From Desulfobacterales bacterium (GTDB lineage: Bacteria > Desulfobacterota > Desulfobacteria > Desulfobacterales > ETH-SRB1), in contig JAUWQO010000018.1 of NCBI GenBank assembly GCA_030610995.1, positions 1 to 34,326 on the forward strand: 34,326 bases of DNA, in the 5' to 3' direction. The translations under genes were made by a program, and so were the position numbers. Within the stretch, counting starts at the first letter, position 1; every line of letters begins with the position of its first letter. Positions 1 through 8,532 of the stretch are shown here, piece by piece. Below the pieces are notes generated by a model. It ran no database searches and was not told the DNA's origin. It saw only the letters and a program-made list of their open reading frames with translations.

Positions 1-291
1 TACCTTGTGTTGCAGGCTCGTCCCACTCATGCACGCCTGACTCGATTTCTGTTCGTCACCCCGTACTTTCGCGGTACCCTGCCTCAGCAGAGCTACTGCC
101 TTCCGAGGCACCGTCACCGATACCCCGTTGTAATACCGCTATGCCGTTGGACGCTCCTTACAGTCGCTCTTGCATTCGCAAGCCTCTCCGCTTCGCTCCG
201 AACGCCTCCATCTGGCTGGGTCTAAGACTTGCCAAAGTCACCACTACGTGGTAACTTTGACTCACTTTTAAGAACATGTGCCGTGCCCGGC

Positions 292-423
292 ACACAACCA
301 ATCACTCCACCTGACCGCCAACAGCGTGGCGGTTTTTGAAATGCCCTGCCCCGCATTAAAGCAGGTGGTTTTTCAAGGTTTAGTGTTCCGCCATGTTGGC
401 GGCAGGTGAGCTCGGCGTTCGGC
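292..423 (+). repeat. attC-like integron recombination site (long, VCR-like)
   Basis: About 130-nt imperfect palindrome: ctccacctgAccgccaacagcgtggcgg ... ccgccatgttggcggcaggtgag with an extrahelical base, inner stem ttgaaa..cctgc / gcagg..tttttcaa, ending in R'-like GCGTTCGGC. The internal text (CAACaGCGTGGCG..., GGTGGTTTtt..., GTTTAGTGTT) resembles Vibrio-type repeats from memory. Confidence 0.75.
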
Positions 424-436
424 ATAAACTTACATC

Positions 437-468
437 TTGACATACTCATTATTATAAGTACAATGTAC
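437..468 (+). promoter_or_regulatory. Sigma70-type promoter with palindromic operator candidate for brnTA
   Basis: TTGACA (437-442), 16-nt spacer, TACAAT (459-464); inverted repeat GTACA-a-TGTAC overlaps the -10 box, directly upstream of brnT. Confidence 0.55.
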
Positions 469-470
469 AT

Positions 471-764
471 ATGAATGAATTGCAGTTTGAATGGGATAAA
501 CGGAAGGAAAAGGCTAATATCAAAAAGCATGGCGTTTCTTTCGATGAAGCGCGTACGGTCTTTTACGATGAGAATGCCATACAATTTTTCGACCCCGACC
601 ATTCAGAAGATGAAGACCGTTTCATCCTGCTTGGAATGAGTTTTAAACTTCGGATTCTCGTCGTCTGCCACTGTTTCCGAGAAAGTGAGACGATTGTTAG
701 AATCATATCGGCCAAGAAGGCGGATGGAGATGAAGAAAATGAGTATTGGAGGCATAGACGATGA
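471..764 (+). CDS. brnT: BrnT family toxin
   Basis: FEWDKRKEKANIKKHGVSFDEARTVFYDENAIQFFDPDHSEDEDRFILLGMS ... VRIISAKKA: typical BrnT; followed by BrnA with ATGA-type overlap. Confidence 0.9.
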   Translation: MNELQFEWDKRKEKANIKKHGVSFDEARTVFYDENAIQFFDPDHSEDEDRFILLGMSFKLRILVVCHCFRESETIVRIISAKKADGDEENEYWRHRR

Positions 765-1000
765 GAGACCATTACGATTTCTCCAAAATGAAAGGACGTA
801 AAAATCCTTACATCAAGTACCTAAAACAACCGGTAACTATGCGGCTGGATCGTGACACCGTTTCCTATTTCAAGTCCATGGCGGAGGAAACAGGTATTCC
901 TTATCAGAACCTGATCAATCTTTATCTTCGTGACTGCGCGGTTCATCACCGAAAACTACACATGAAGTGGCATCCTGAAAGTGCCGAACAAGTCAGTTAA
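761..1000 (+). CDS. brnA: BrnA family antitoxin
   Basis: MRDHYDFSKMKGRKNPYIKYLKQPVTMRLDRDTVSYFKSMAEETGIPYQNLINLYLRDCA: BrnA/CopG-type antitoxin next to BrnT; stop codon lies inside the following attC. Confidence 0.88.
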   Translation: MRDHYDFSKMKGRKNPYIKYLKQPVTMRLDRDTVSYFKSMAEETGIPYQNLINLYLRDCAVHHRKLHMKWHPESAEQVS

Positions 1001-1083
1001 CCGGAGCGCGTGATCTATCGCGGTTCGCGTGAAACTACGGGTTCGCCTCATGCAGGGCGCGCCCGGTTACTTCGCCGTTCGGC
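983..1083 (+). repeat. attC-like integron recombination site
   Basis: Perfectly inverted R''/R' pair GCCGAAC (983-989) ... GTTCGGC (1077-1083), plus internal stem gttaaccggagcgcg / cgcgcccggttac with one extrahelical base. Confidence 0.75.
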
Positions 1084-1121
1084 GGCTACAAGTTATGTCC
1101 GATACGACGGACTTGCTTGGG

Positions 1122-1149
1122 TTGCATCTACCGTCTTTTCTGCTATAAT
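1122..1149 (+). promoter_or_regulatory. Putative sigma70 promoter upstream of cassette ORF
   Basis: TTGCAT - 16 nt - TATAAT, followed by an AAGGA RBS and ATG at 1177. Confidence 0.4.
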
Positions 1150-1176
1150 GCGTTTATCGAACATCAAGGAGTCCAT

Positions 1177-1287
1177 ATGGAGCCGCAGGATTCGACAATA
1201 CCTAAATTTCGCGCCGATGGTTACCTGCCTGAAGGGCTGTACCTGGCTTCGAAAACCGAAGTCATGTTTCGATTTGGAGCGAGTTGA
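1177..1287 (+). pseudogene. Truncated DUF6932-like (nucleotidyltransferase-like) cassette ORF
   Basis: 36-aa frame MEPQDSTIPKFRADGYLPEGLYLASKTEVMFRFGAS*, not in the ORF track; resembles only the N-terminus of DUF6932-type proteins (IPxFxxxGYLPxGIHxAxxxEVxxRFG). Confidence 0.5.
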
Positions 1288-1410
1288 GGGACGTCCATAA
1301 ATAAGTAAATAACTCGCTATAGCGGTAAGCTTGGGGGGACATGCGGGACGTATTAAACTTATCAACTTATTTTTTTTTCAAACAGCAAAAGTTTAATGGT
1401 TTAATAACGC

Positions 1411-1518
1411 GACATGGATGCGGACATAGCGGTATTGGAAAAGAAATTAGAAAAATATAAAATGGTAAAGCAGGGAATGATGCAAAATCTTTTAACTGGG
1501 AAGATACGATTAATATGA
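1411..1518 (+). pseudogene. Remnant of type I restriction HsdS specificity subunit C-terminus
   Basis: Frame DMDADIAVLEKKLEKYKMVKQGMMQNLLTGKIRLI*, characteristic HsdS C-terminal helix ending (LLTGKIRL). Confidence 0.75.
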
Positions 1519-1910
1519 AAGAGTCTCAGAACATCGAATGGAAAGAATCATGGTGGCCTGTTATTGCTAATGTGTTTTTTCGTGCAGGTCTAATTGAGGC
1601 CTGGGGTAGAGGAATTTTTAAAATTATCCATGCGTGTCGTGTTTCCAATTCGCCGGAACGTTTATTCAAGTGCGATTTTTCTGGTTTTTTTGTAGAACTC
1701 TTTGCACAAAAAATAAAAACGCCTGGTGAAAAGTTGGGTGAAAATAGACTTGGAATTATTAAACTGATGCAGGCTAATCAGCAGAATTTCTATAGCTATC
1801 ATAACACAGGTATTGTTAAGAGGCGAATCTATGGACTACAAAGTGATCATTGTTGGCGCAGGTCCTGCCGGTATCTTTGCGGCGCTATCCTTGGCGGAAC
1901 TTGGCATTGA
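1515..1910 (+). pseudogene. Internally deleted AlbA_2 / RecG-like ATP-binding protein
   Basis: N-terminus MKESQNIEWKESW joins directly to the C-terminal part PVIANVFFRAGLIEAWGRGIFKIIHACR...GEKLGENRLGIIKLMQANQQ; the middle of the protein is missing and the 3' end runs out of family similarity. Confidence 0.75.
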
Positions 1911-3183
1911 GTCTGTTCTCTTGCTGGAGCAGGGGAAGGACCTGAACCAGCGCAGCCGCAAGAACGCTGAAGACATGCTCTGCGGTTGGGGCGGAGCCGG
2001 CGCGTACAGCGACGGCAAGTTGACGCTTTCCCCAGACGTAGGCGGATTCCTGGGGGAATTCATTGACCAAGAGTCTCTTCACCGGCTTCTCAGCAAGGCT
2101 GATGGAATTTATGTCGCTCATGGAGCGCCGGGCCATGTCTATGGTGAGATGTCTCCAGAATTGGAAGCTTTTGCCCGCCGTGCCCGCGTTGCCGAGCTTG
2201 AGTTGATCCCCACGCGTATCAGACACATCGGAACCGAAAACTGCCGGGTTGTCCTGGACCGTCTGAGACACTCCCTTGCGGGTCTAGTCGAAGTGCGCAC
2301 CGGTTGCCGGGTCCAAAACCTTTTGTCAGAAAATGGCAAGGCTCGCGGGGTGAGACTGGCCGACGGGCAGACCATTACCAGTCAGTTTGTTGTGGCCGCT
2401 CCAGGCCGATCAGGGGCAAGCTGGATGAAGAAGACGGTGGAGTCCCTGGGTCTTAAAACCAAGTCCAATCCCGTGGATATCGGCGTCCGTGTTGAACTGC
2501 CGGCCGTTGTACTCAGGGAAATGACGGATATCAGCTTTGAAGCGAAACTCATACACTACTCCAAGACATTCGACGACAAGGTGCGCACTTTCTGCATGAA
2601 TCCCTATGGAGAGGTCGTCGCGGAAGAGTCCGCCGGAATCACCACCGTGAACGGTCACAGCTATGCCAAAGAAAGGAGCGAGAACACCAACTTTGCAGTC
2701 TTGGTGAGTAGCGCGTTCACTGAGCCGTTTGACGATCCCATTGCCTACGGGCTTTACATTGCGAGGCTGGCGAATCTTCTCGGCGGAGGCGCGATCGTTC
2801 AGAGGCTGTGCGATTTGCTGGCAGGTCGACGCAGTACGAAGGCACGTCTTGACCGTTGTCTTACCAGGCCAACTCTCGCCAAGGCTACACCGGGAGACTT
2901 AAGCTTTGTATTTCCCTACCGGCATCTCGTGACCATTATCGAAATGCTTCAAGCCCTTGATAAATTAGCCCCCGGGGTTTACGGACGTCACACGCTTCTT
3001 TACGGCGTGGAAGTCAAGCTTTACTCCAACCGCCTTGATGTAACGGCGGAAATGCAAACCGAGGTGACCAACCTGTTTGCCATTGGGGATGGGGCTGGTA
3101 TTACGCGTGGCCTGCTTCAGGCCTCAACAAGCGGGATCATTGCCGGCAGAGCTATCGCAGAGCGGCTAAAAGGTAGAGAATAA
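1831..3183 (+). CDS. FAD-dependent oxidoreductase (COG2509-type)
   Basis: N-terminal Rossmann motif VIIVGAGPAGIFAALSLAELG, C-terminal LFAIGDGAGITRGLLQASTSGIIAGRAIAERL. ATG at 1831 preferred over the track's TTG at 1813. Confidence 0.85.
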   Translation: MDYKVIIVGAGPAGIFAALSLAELGIESVLLLEQGKDLNQRSRKNAEDMLCGWGGAGAYSDGKLTLSPDVGGFLGEFIDQESLHRLLSKADGIYVAHGAPGHVYGEMSPELEAFARRARVAELELIPTRIRHIGTENCRVVLDRLRHSLAGLVEVRTGCRVQNLLSENGKARGVRLADGQTITSQFVVAAPGRSGASWMKKTVESLGLKTKSNPVDIGVRVELPAVVLREMTDISFEAKLIHYSKTFDDKVRTFCMNPYGEVVAEESAGITTVNGHSYAKERSENTNFAVLVSSAFTEPFDDPIAYGLYIARLANLLGGGAIVQRLCDLLAGRRSTKARLDRCLTRPTLAKATPGDLSFVFPYRHLVTIIEMLQALDKLAPGVYGRHTLLYGVEVKLYSNRLDVTAEMQTEVTNLFAIGDGAGITRGLLQASTSGIIAGRAIAERLKGRE

Positions 3184-3300
3184 ACAGAGCCAGGGGGGTG
3201 CCTTGGGGACGTCCAGTAAATAACTATCTTTTAAGCATGGGAAGAGTGAAGGTTCGGTGTCTTGATTAGCGCATTAGCTGACATCTGGTTACACAGATAC

Positions 3301-3417
3301 ATTGAAAAAACATGTCAAGGAGATGGACAGACAAGTACGCGACAAATCACCGGGGAAGTCACGGGTGAAGTTCAGAAATTCTTAAAAATACTGCATACGC
3401 CTATGAGCTCTTCTTGA
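3301..3417 (+). pseudogene. Remnant of AlbA_2/RecG-like protein C-terminal winged-helix region
   Basis: Frame ...TSTRQITGEVTGEVQKFLKILHTPMSSS*: the (V/I)TGEVTGEV linker plus helix seen near the C-terminus of that family. Confidence 0.45.
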
Positions 3418-3535
3418 TGGGAGTCCATCGGCTCAGGACCATTGGCCGGATGCGATCCAGTTTGTGGGACTTGGTTTGCCGGAGGAAATGGCCGGGACAA
3501 CTGAAATAGAATATAGGGGACATCAACTATTAAAC

Positions 3536-3730
3536 TTAATTCTTGCCTGGGGATATGTTATTCGAATTGCATACCGATAATACCGGAACGCTACGGGCTC
3601 CTCCTGAAATCTCCATCATTTCTTTGAGTGCCTCTTTGTCTGTTGTTACGTCGTAGGCAACAAACTCAACCCCTTTTTGTGAAAGAAACTCTTTCGCTTT
3701 CTTACAATACGGTCAGGTAGGTGTTGTACT
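3536..3730 (-). CDS. Glutaredoxin-like protein with in-frame TGA (possible Sec) at the first redox Cys, or its pseudogene; start unresolved
   Basis: Minus-strand translation STTPT[TGA]PYCKKAKEFLSQKGVEFVAYDVTTDKEALKEMMEISGGARSVPVLSVCNSNNISPGKN*. The TGA (3715-3713) sits where CPYC expects Cys; the frame is open upstream to 3898. Confidence 0.65.
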
Positions 3731-3854
3731 GGCGCGATCACTATAAATAGCATTAATACCAAATAGTTGTCGTAAGTTCTTTTTAAGGGTGCGTGTTTGT
3801 ACTGCTGAAAGGTTCTGGTCTTTAGAGTGAATAAAAATGTGCAGGCACTGTGTT

Positions 3855-6302
3855 CTATTCGACTTTAGCTTTATACAGGAAAAGACTGTTCGATACAACA
3901 GAAATACTGCTTAATGCCATTGCGAGTGCCGCAAGAATGGGATGAAGCTGTCTTAAAAAATCCGGGAAAAAATCAAAAGGCTGCAAAATTCCAGCCGCTA
4001 CAGGAATTAATATGATGTTGTAACCAAACGCCCAGAAAAGATTCTGTTTTACCGTTGTCATGGTTGCCCTGCTTAACCTGATAGCCCTGGATACACCGGT
4101 TAAGCTGCCGCTTGCAAGAATAACATCCGCTGTCTCAATCGCAACATCGGTACCGGTTCCTATTGCAAGACCCACATCTGCCTGGGCAAGTGCCGGCGCA
4201 TCGTTTATCCCGTCTCCAACCATTCCAACTTTCTTTTCCCTGTCCTGAAGCTCTTTAATTTTCGATGATTTTTCTTCAGGGCGAACTTCTGCAAAAATTT
4301 CATCAATATTTACTTCAGAGGCAATGGCTCTTGCAGTCTGTATGTTATCTCCCGTCAGCATTACAACATCAATGTTCTGATCTTGAATATGACCTATTGC
4401 TGTTTTTGATTCCGGCTTTAAGGTATCTGATACGGAAATCAGTCCGCACAGTTCATTTTCCTGTACAACAGCCATAACAGTTTTGCCTTCAGATTGAAGC
4501 TTTCTAATTTTTTCTTGGGCTTTTTCAATGTTTATCCCCATTTCCAAAAACCAGCCGGGTTTTCCAACCATCACAGACTGGCCATTGATTTTTGCCTCAA
4601 CGCCAAGCCCGCCAACTGCCTTGAATTCTTCAGGGTTCAAAAGGTCAACCCTTTTGTTTGCTGCTTCATTAACTATAGACTTTCCAATCGGGTGTTCAGA
4701 GCCTTTTTCAACCGAAGCGCCTAGTTTCAGCAACTGGCTCTCAGTCTCACAGGCTGGATCAAAAGGTATGATATCAACTACTGCCGGCTTTCCCTGTGTT
4801 ATGGTTCCGGTTTTGTCCAGCACAATTGTATCCAGCTTGGTGGCTGTTTCAAGGGCCTCGCTGTTTTTAAACAGGATGCCGTTTTCAGCCCCTTTACCGG
4901 TACCAGCCATTATTGCCGTTGGTGTTGCAAGACCAAGGGCACATGGACATGCAATCACAAGTACGGCCACAAGCCTTATCATTGCAGGGACGAATTCACC
5001 TGATAGAAACCACCACAGGGCAAAGGTTACAATTGCAACAGCAATAACAGATGGAACAAATATCGCCGCCACCCTGTCTGCAATAGCCTGGATCGGGGCC
5101 TTGCTTCCCTGGGCCTCCTGAACCAGCCGAATAATGTGTGCCAGCGCGGTTTCGTTGCCGACACGGGTCGCCCTGAACTTTAACAGACCTTGCCCGTTTA
5201 TCGTACCCCCTACGACTTCATCACCATTGCGCTTATCAACCGGCAAAGGTTCACCGGTGAGCATTGACTCGTCAACAGCAGATTCTCCTTCAAGCACAAT
5301 TCCGTCAACCGGAATCCGTTCACCGGGACGGACAACAACAGTGTCATTCAGACCAACCTCTGTTATCGGTATTTCCTTTTCCTTATCATTTTCAACTATC
5401 GTTGCGGTTTTTGGCCTAAGGCCCATAAGTTTGCGGATTGCGCCGCCGGTTCTGCCTTTTGTGCGCGATTCCAGCATTTTTCCCAGTTTTATAAGGGTAA
5501 TGATTACTGCGGATGTTTCAAAATATACATGTTGTCCTAGAACCGGAAAGATGAGAAGCGCAACAGAATAAAAGTATGCAACAGATGAACCCATTGCAAC
5601 AAGCACATCCATATTCGCACTCTTGTTTTTTAGGCTTTTAAAGCCCCCGACATAATAGTCCCACCCTGTATAGAACTGCACAGGTGTTGCCAATGCCCAG
5701 AAAAACCAGTTGACCCAAGGCGCATGGCTCCACATTCCAATTATACTAAAGTCCCTTCCCATGCTGAAAAGAAAAAGCGGAAGGGCAAACACAACCCCTA
5801 CGGCAAACTTGCGTGTCTGGTCTCTAATTTCAGCATTGCGGGCAATCTGTTCCGCATCTTCATCCGTATGATCATCATCAGGTGGTATTGCATCGTAACC
5901 GGCCTTTTTTATTACTGAAATAATTTCATCAAGACTTGAAACCAAAGGGACATATTCAATTTGAACCCGCTCGGTGGCAAAGTTTACTGAAGCATTAACA
6001 ACTCCCGGAACTTTCTTGTTTAATGCCCTCTCAATATTCATGGCACAGTTCGCGCATGTCATTCCTGTAACCGGCATTTCAACCTTTGCAGTTGCAACGC
6101 CGTAGCCTGAACCCTGGATTTTTTTCACGATATCCCCGATGAAAATCTTCTTGTGATCAAAATCTACCACGGCCTGTTCAGCCGCAAAATTGACGTTTAC
6201 TTCATCAACGCCTTCAAGCTTTTTTAATCCCCTTTCAATATTAAGGGCACAGCTTGCGCATGTCATCCCGGTAACAGGTATTGTTATTTTATTCTCAGCC
6301 AT
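3855..6302 (-). CDS. copA: Copper-translocating P-type ATPase
   Basis: Two HMA domains (GMTCASC, GMTCANC), CPC motif ([17 protein letters not shown]), [23 protein letters not shown]. Confidence 0.95.
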   Translation of the reverse strand: MAENKITIPVTGMTCASCALNIERGLKKLEGVDEVNVNFAAEQAVVDFDHKKIFIGDIVKKIQGSGYGVATAKVEMPVTGMTCANCAMNIERALNKKVPGVVNASVNFATERVQIEYVPLVSSLDEIISVIKKAGYDAIPPDDDHTDEDAEQIARNAEIRDQTRKFAVGVVFALPLFLFSMGRDFSIIGMWSHAPWVNWFFWALATPVQFYTGWDYYVGGFKSLKNKSANMDVLVAMGSSVAYFYSVALLIFPVLGQHVYFETSAVIITLIKLGKMLESRTKGRTGGAIRKLMGLRPKTATIVENDKEKEIPITEVGLNDTVVVRPGERIPVDGIVLEGESAVDESMLTGEPLPVDKRNGDEVVGGTINGQGLLKFRATRVGNETALAHIIRLVQEAQGSKAPIQAIADRVAAIFVPSVIAVAIVTFALWWFLSGEFVPAMIRLVAVLVIACPCALGLATPTAIMAGTGKGAENGILFKNSEALETATKLDTIVLDKTGTITQGKPAVVDIIPFDPACETESQLLKLGASVEKGSEHPIGKSIVNEAANKRVDLLNPEEFKAVGGLGVEAKINGQSVMVGKPGWFLEMGINIEKAQEKIRKLQSEGKTVMAVVQENELCGLISVSDTLKPESKTAIGHIQDQNIDVVMLTGDNIQTARAIASEVNIDEIFAEVRPEEKSSKIKELQDREKKVGMVGDGINDAPALAQADVGLAIGTGTDVAIETADVILASGSLTGVSRAIRLSRATMTTVKQNLFWAFGYNIILIPVAAGILQPFDFFPDFLRQLHPILAALAMALSSISVVSNSLFLYKAKVE

Positions 6303-6314
6303 TTTATTCCGCCC

Positions 6315-6518
6315 TTATTCTGAAGGATAATTAATCTCTGCCAACTTATCCTTTATCGTTTCCACGGTAGCCGGGTCTTCCCATTCAACTGTTATGTTTT
6401 TGCTTTCCGGGTCACCTTCCACAGTTTTTACTCCTTTCAGTTCGGTCAGTTCGTTTTTTATAGACATAACACAGTGGCCGCATGATATATTAGGTACCGA
6501 AAATATCTGTTTTCCCAT
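6315..6518 (-). CDS. Heavy-metal-associated domain protein (CopZ-like chaperone)
   Basis: MGKQIFSVPNISCGHCVMSIKNELTELKGVKTVEGDPESKNITVEW; ATG at 6518 preceded by AGGAGG, directly upstream of copA. Confidence 0.85.
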   Translation of the reverse strand: MGKQIFSVPNISCGHCVMSIKNELTELKGVKTVEGDPESKNITVEWEDPATVETIKDKLAEINYPSE

Positions 6519-6921
6519 ATCAAACACCTCCTTTTTCTGTCTTGTCACAAACTTGATAACGAAGCCTAAGGTTTATCATTATCAGAAATGTGAAAAATGC
6601 GGAACATCTGTTTGAAAATTATAGCGTATAAAAAACGCCATGCCACGAAAAGTGGGAAAACATATAAAATGCCTGCTGCTTAAATTTAACAGGAAAATAT
6701 ACATGCTTGACAATTAAAACTCAGATGTGTTTTTTACCTAATCGAGGTGTTTTTTAAATTCAAACAAAGTTATACCTCTTTCTAAAATAATTAAAATTGA
6801 AAAAAATTGCAAACAATGAGTAAGTTACTATATGAAGATTTAAGCTGTAAAATCATAGGTGCAGCACGGGAAGGATATAAAAGAACTTGGCCCTGGTTAT
6901 AATGTTGAGAAAGGAAAATGT

Positions 6922-8532
6922 ATGAATGATTTGTCTGTAAGGACCTGCGTATCGACTTTTGGTGAATTTGTTTACGGCATTCACAAGCCCGATTATACAG
7001 TTGTCAATCTCAGGGAAAAAGATCACATTACAACTCTTGGACATATTGACGGCAAGACCACTGTTGAAAACAAAATTAACTTTCCCGCAAATGATGTAAC
7101 AATTGATAACGCAGACTGGGTATTCGAGATCTCCAACCCGTTTCCTTTTATGGGCGCAACTTTTATATTAAAGTCAAGCGCCGACAAAAGAATAGAAAAT
7201 GCGAATCCTTTCGATATTATTAACAAACACAAAGCTTCGAAATTAAAAGCCGGTATAAATGAGTTCGAAGACAATGACCCGCTGACTATATCATTGGGCA
7301 AAACGTCCACAGACGCAGATCTGCTTACAGAGTTAGCCAGGAAATCGTGCTTGTTTGAGTTTGATTCCCATGGAGAGCCCGCTGGTATTCAATATGAAAA
7401 GACAAAAAATGGAGGAATTCGACAGGCAATTAAAAACCGCCATCTGTTTGAAATCGTATCCAACAATCCTTTTTTACCTGATACTTACAAGCAGACAATG
7501 GTACTTATTCCCGGTATCCAGGGCCCTAATAAAATTGTGGGAGAGTATAGAAAGTCTGCCGGCACTCACATCTGGGAATATCTGAGAGGAAACAGCTATA
7601 TCCCATGGGGACATTATGCAGCAAACATGGCACATGATTCCATCAGGTATAAAATCGAAGCGCTTAAGAAAGAGGATTTGATCGGTCTCAGGCATTTATA
7701 CTACCAGAGAGTTTACACACAGCTCGCCCAAAGTCTGGGCATTTCCATCCCCGCAAAAAAACGTACTCTCACAGAAGAGGAGTTAGAGTCTTTGCGAATA
7801 CATCTTCTCGAAACCGCAAAGCATAATGAAGGAGATAAAACCAATTTGCCCTTTAACGCATCAATGTGGGCATGGAATTTCGGATTTGATCTATCTCCTT
7901 CAGGATATCGCCTCAATGCCTCTCACCAGCAAATACACCAGCAATTTGCCATAGTGCCCAAATATACTCCGGGTTTTATCAATGGAAAAAATGATGAGAG
8001 CCACACTTTATTTCCAACCTATACTCAAGGAGATGAAGTAGCTCTCTTCTGCCGCCGGTTCAGAAACAGTACCGGCAAAAACTTCTTTGAAACATACATT
8101 AATGCCATAAAAAATAACAGGAGAATGGATGGTAGAAAAGACAAGGCAAAAAGCCTTATTTTCTATCAGGACGAAAACATCATAGCTTTTGTACCCAAAG
8201 CTCAACGCTCTCAAGGAGAAGTACAGATTATGGCCACAACAAAGTGTGGCAATATCCTTGAGGCAAATTCTACAATCAGAAGATCTCTGGACATGGCTAT
8301 TTTGACAACTGCAAGGATGCTGGAGAAATTGGGTGTAGAAATGATGATTTGTTACGAACTATCCAAGAGGTTTGATAACCCGGACAATGACCAGCGGCTT
8401 ATGTACACTTTTATTCCCCGTCATCCTAAATCACCAGGAACTTACAGTCAGTGGCTGTATCGCTGGATTATAGGGCATTATCCCGAAGACTTCGCCCATG
8501 CCTGTAGTAAGGCTGTTAGTCAGGAATTTTGA
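6922..8532 (+). CDS. Uncharacterised protein (possible distant HIT/GalT-like fold)
   Basis: Long uninterrupted ORF; MNDLSVRT start with AAAGGA RBS. Contains NASHQQIHQQFAIVP, weakly reminiscent of a HIT/GalT histidine motif; no confident family. Confidence 0.6.
   Translation: MNDLSVRTCVSTFGEFVYGIHKPDYTVVNLREKDHITTLGHIDGKTTVENKINFPANDVTIDNADWVFEISNPFPFMGATFILKSSADKRIENANPFDIINKHKASKLKAGINEFEDNDPLTISLGKTSTDADLLTELARKSCLFEFDSHGEPAGIQYEKTKNGGIRQAIKNRHLFEIVSNNPFLPDTYKQTMVLIPGIQGPNKIVGEYRKSAGTHIWEYLRGNSYIPWGHYAANMAHDSIRYKIEALKKEDLIGLRHLYYQRVYTQLAQSLGISIPAKKRTLTEEELESLRIHLLETAKHNEGDKTNLPFNASMWAWNFGFDLSPSGYRLNASHQQIHQQFAIVPKYTPGFINGKNDESHTLFPTYTQGDEVALFCRRFRNSTGKNFFETYINAIKNNRRMDGRKDKAKSLIFYQDENIIAFVPKAQRSQGEVQIMATTKCGNILEANSTIRRSLDMAILTTARMLEKLGVEMMICYELSKRFDNPDNDQRLMYTFIPRHPKSPGTYSQWLYRWIIGHYPEDFAHACSKAVSQEF

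Noticed and set aside
222-602. 126-aa minus-strand ORF at left end
   Set aside because: Spans the attC-like site and the brnT 5' end in antisense; no recognisable domain.
1010-1300. 96-aa plus-strand ORF across attC and the next cassette start
   Set aside because: Out of frame with the better supported 1177-1287 frame (RBS, promoter, family-like N-terminus).
3713-3898. 61-aa ORF as a stand-alone small protein
   Set aside because: Its frame continues beyond the TGA into an obvious glutaredoxin; treated as the upstream part of that frame, though its own N-terminal residues are not family-like.
4528-5571. Plus-strand ORFs of 197 and 145 aa inside copA
   Set aside because: Antisense to highly conserved P-type ATPase sequence; no family features.
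6853-7916. Minus-strand ORFs (63-95 aa) within the 557-aa gene
   Set aside because: Short antisense frames with no RBS or family similarity.
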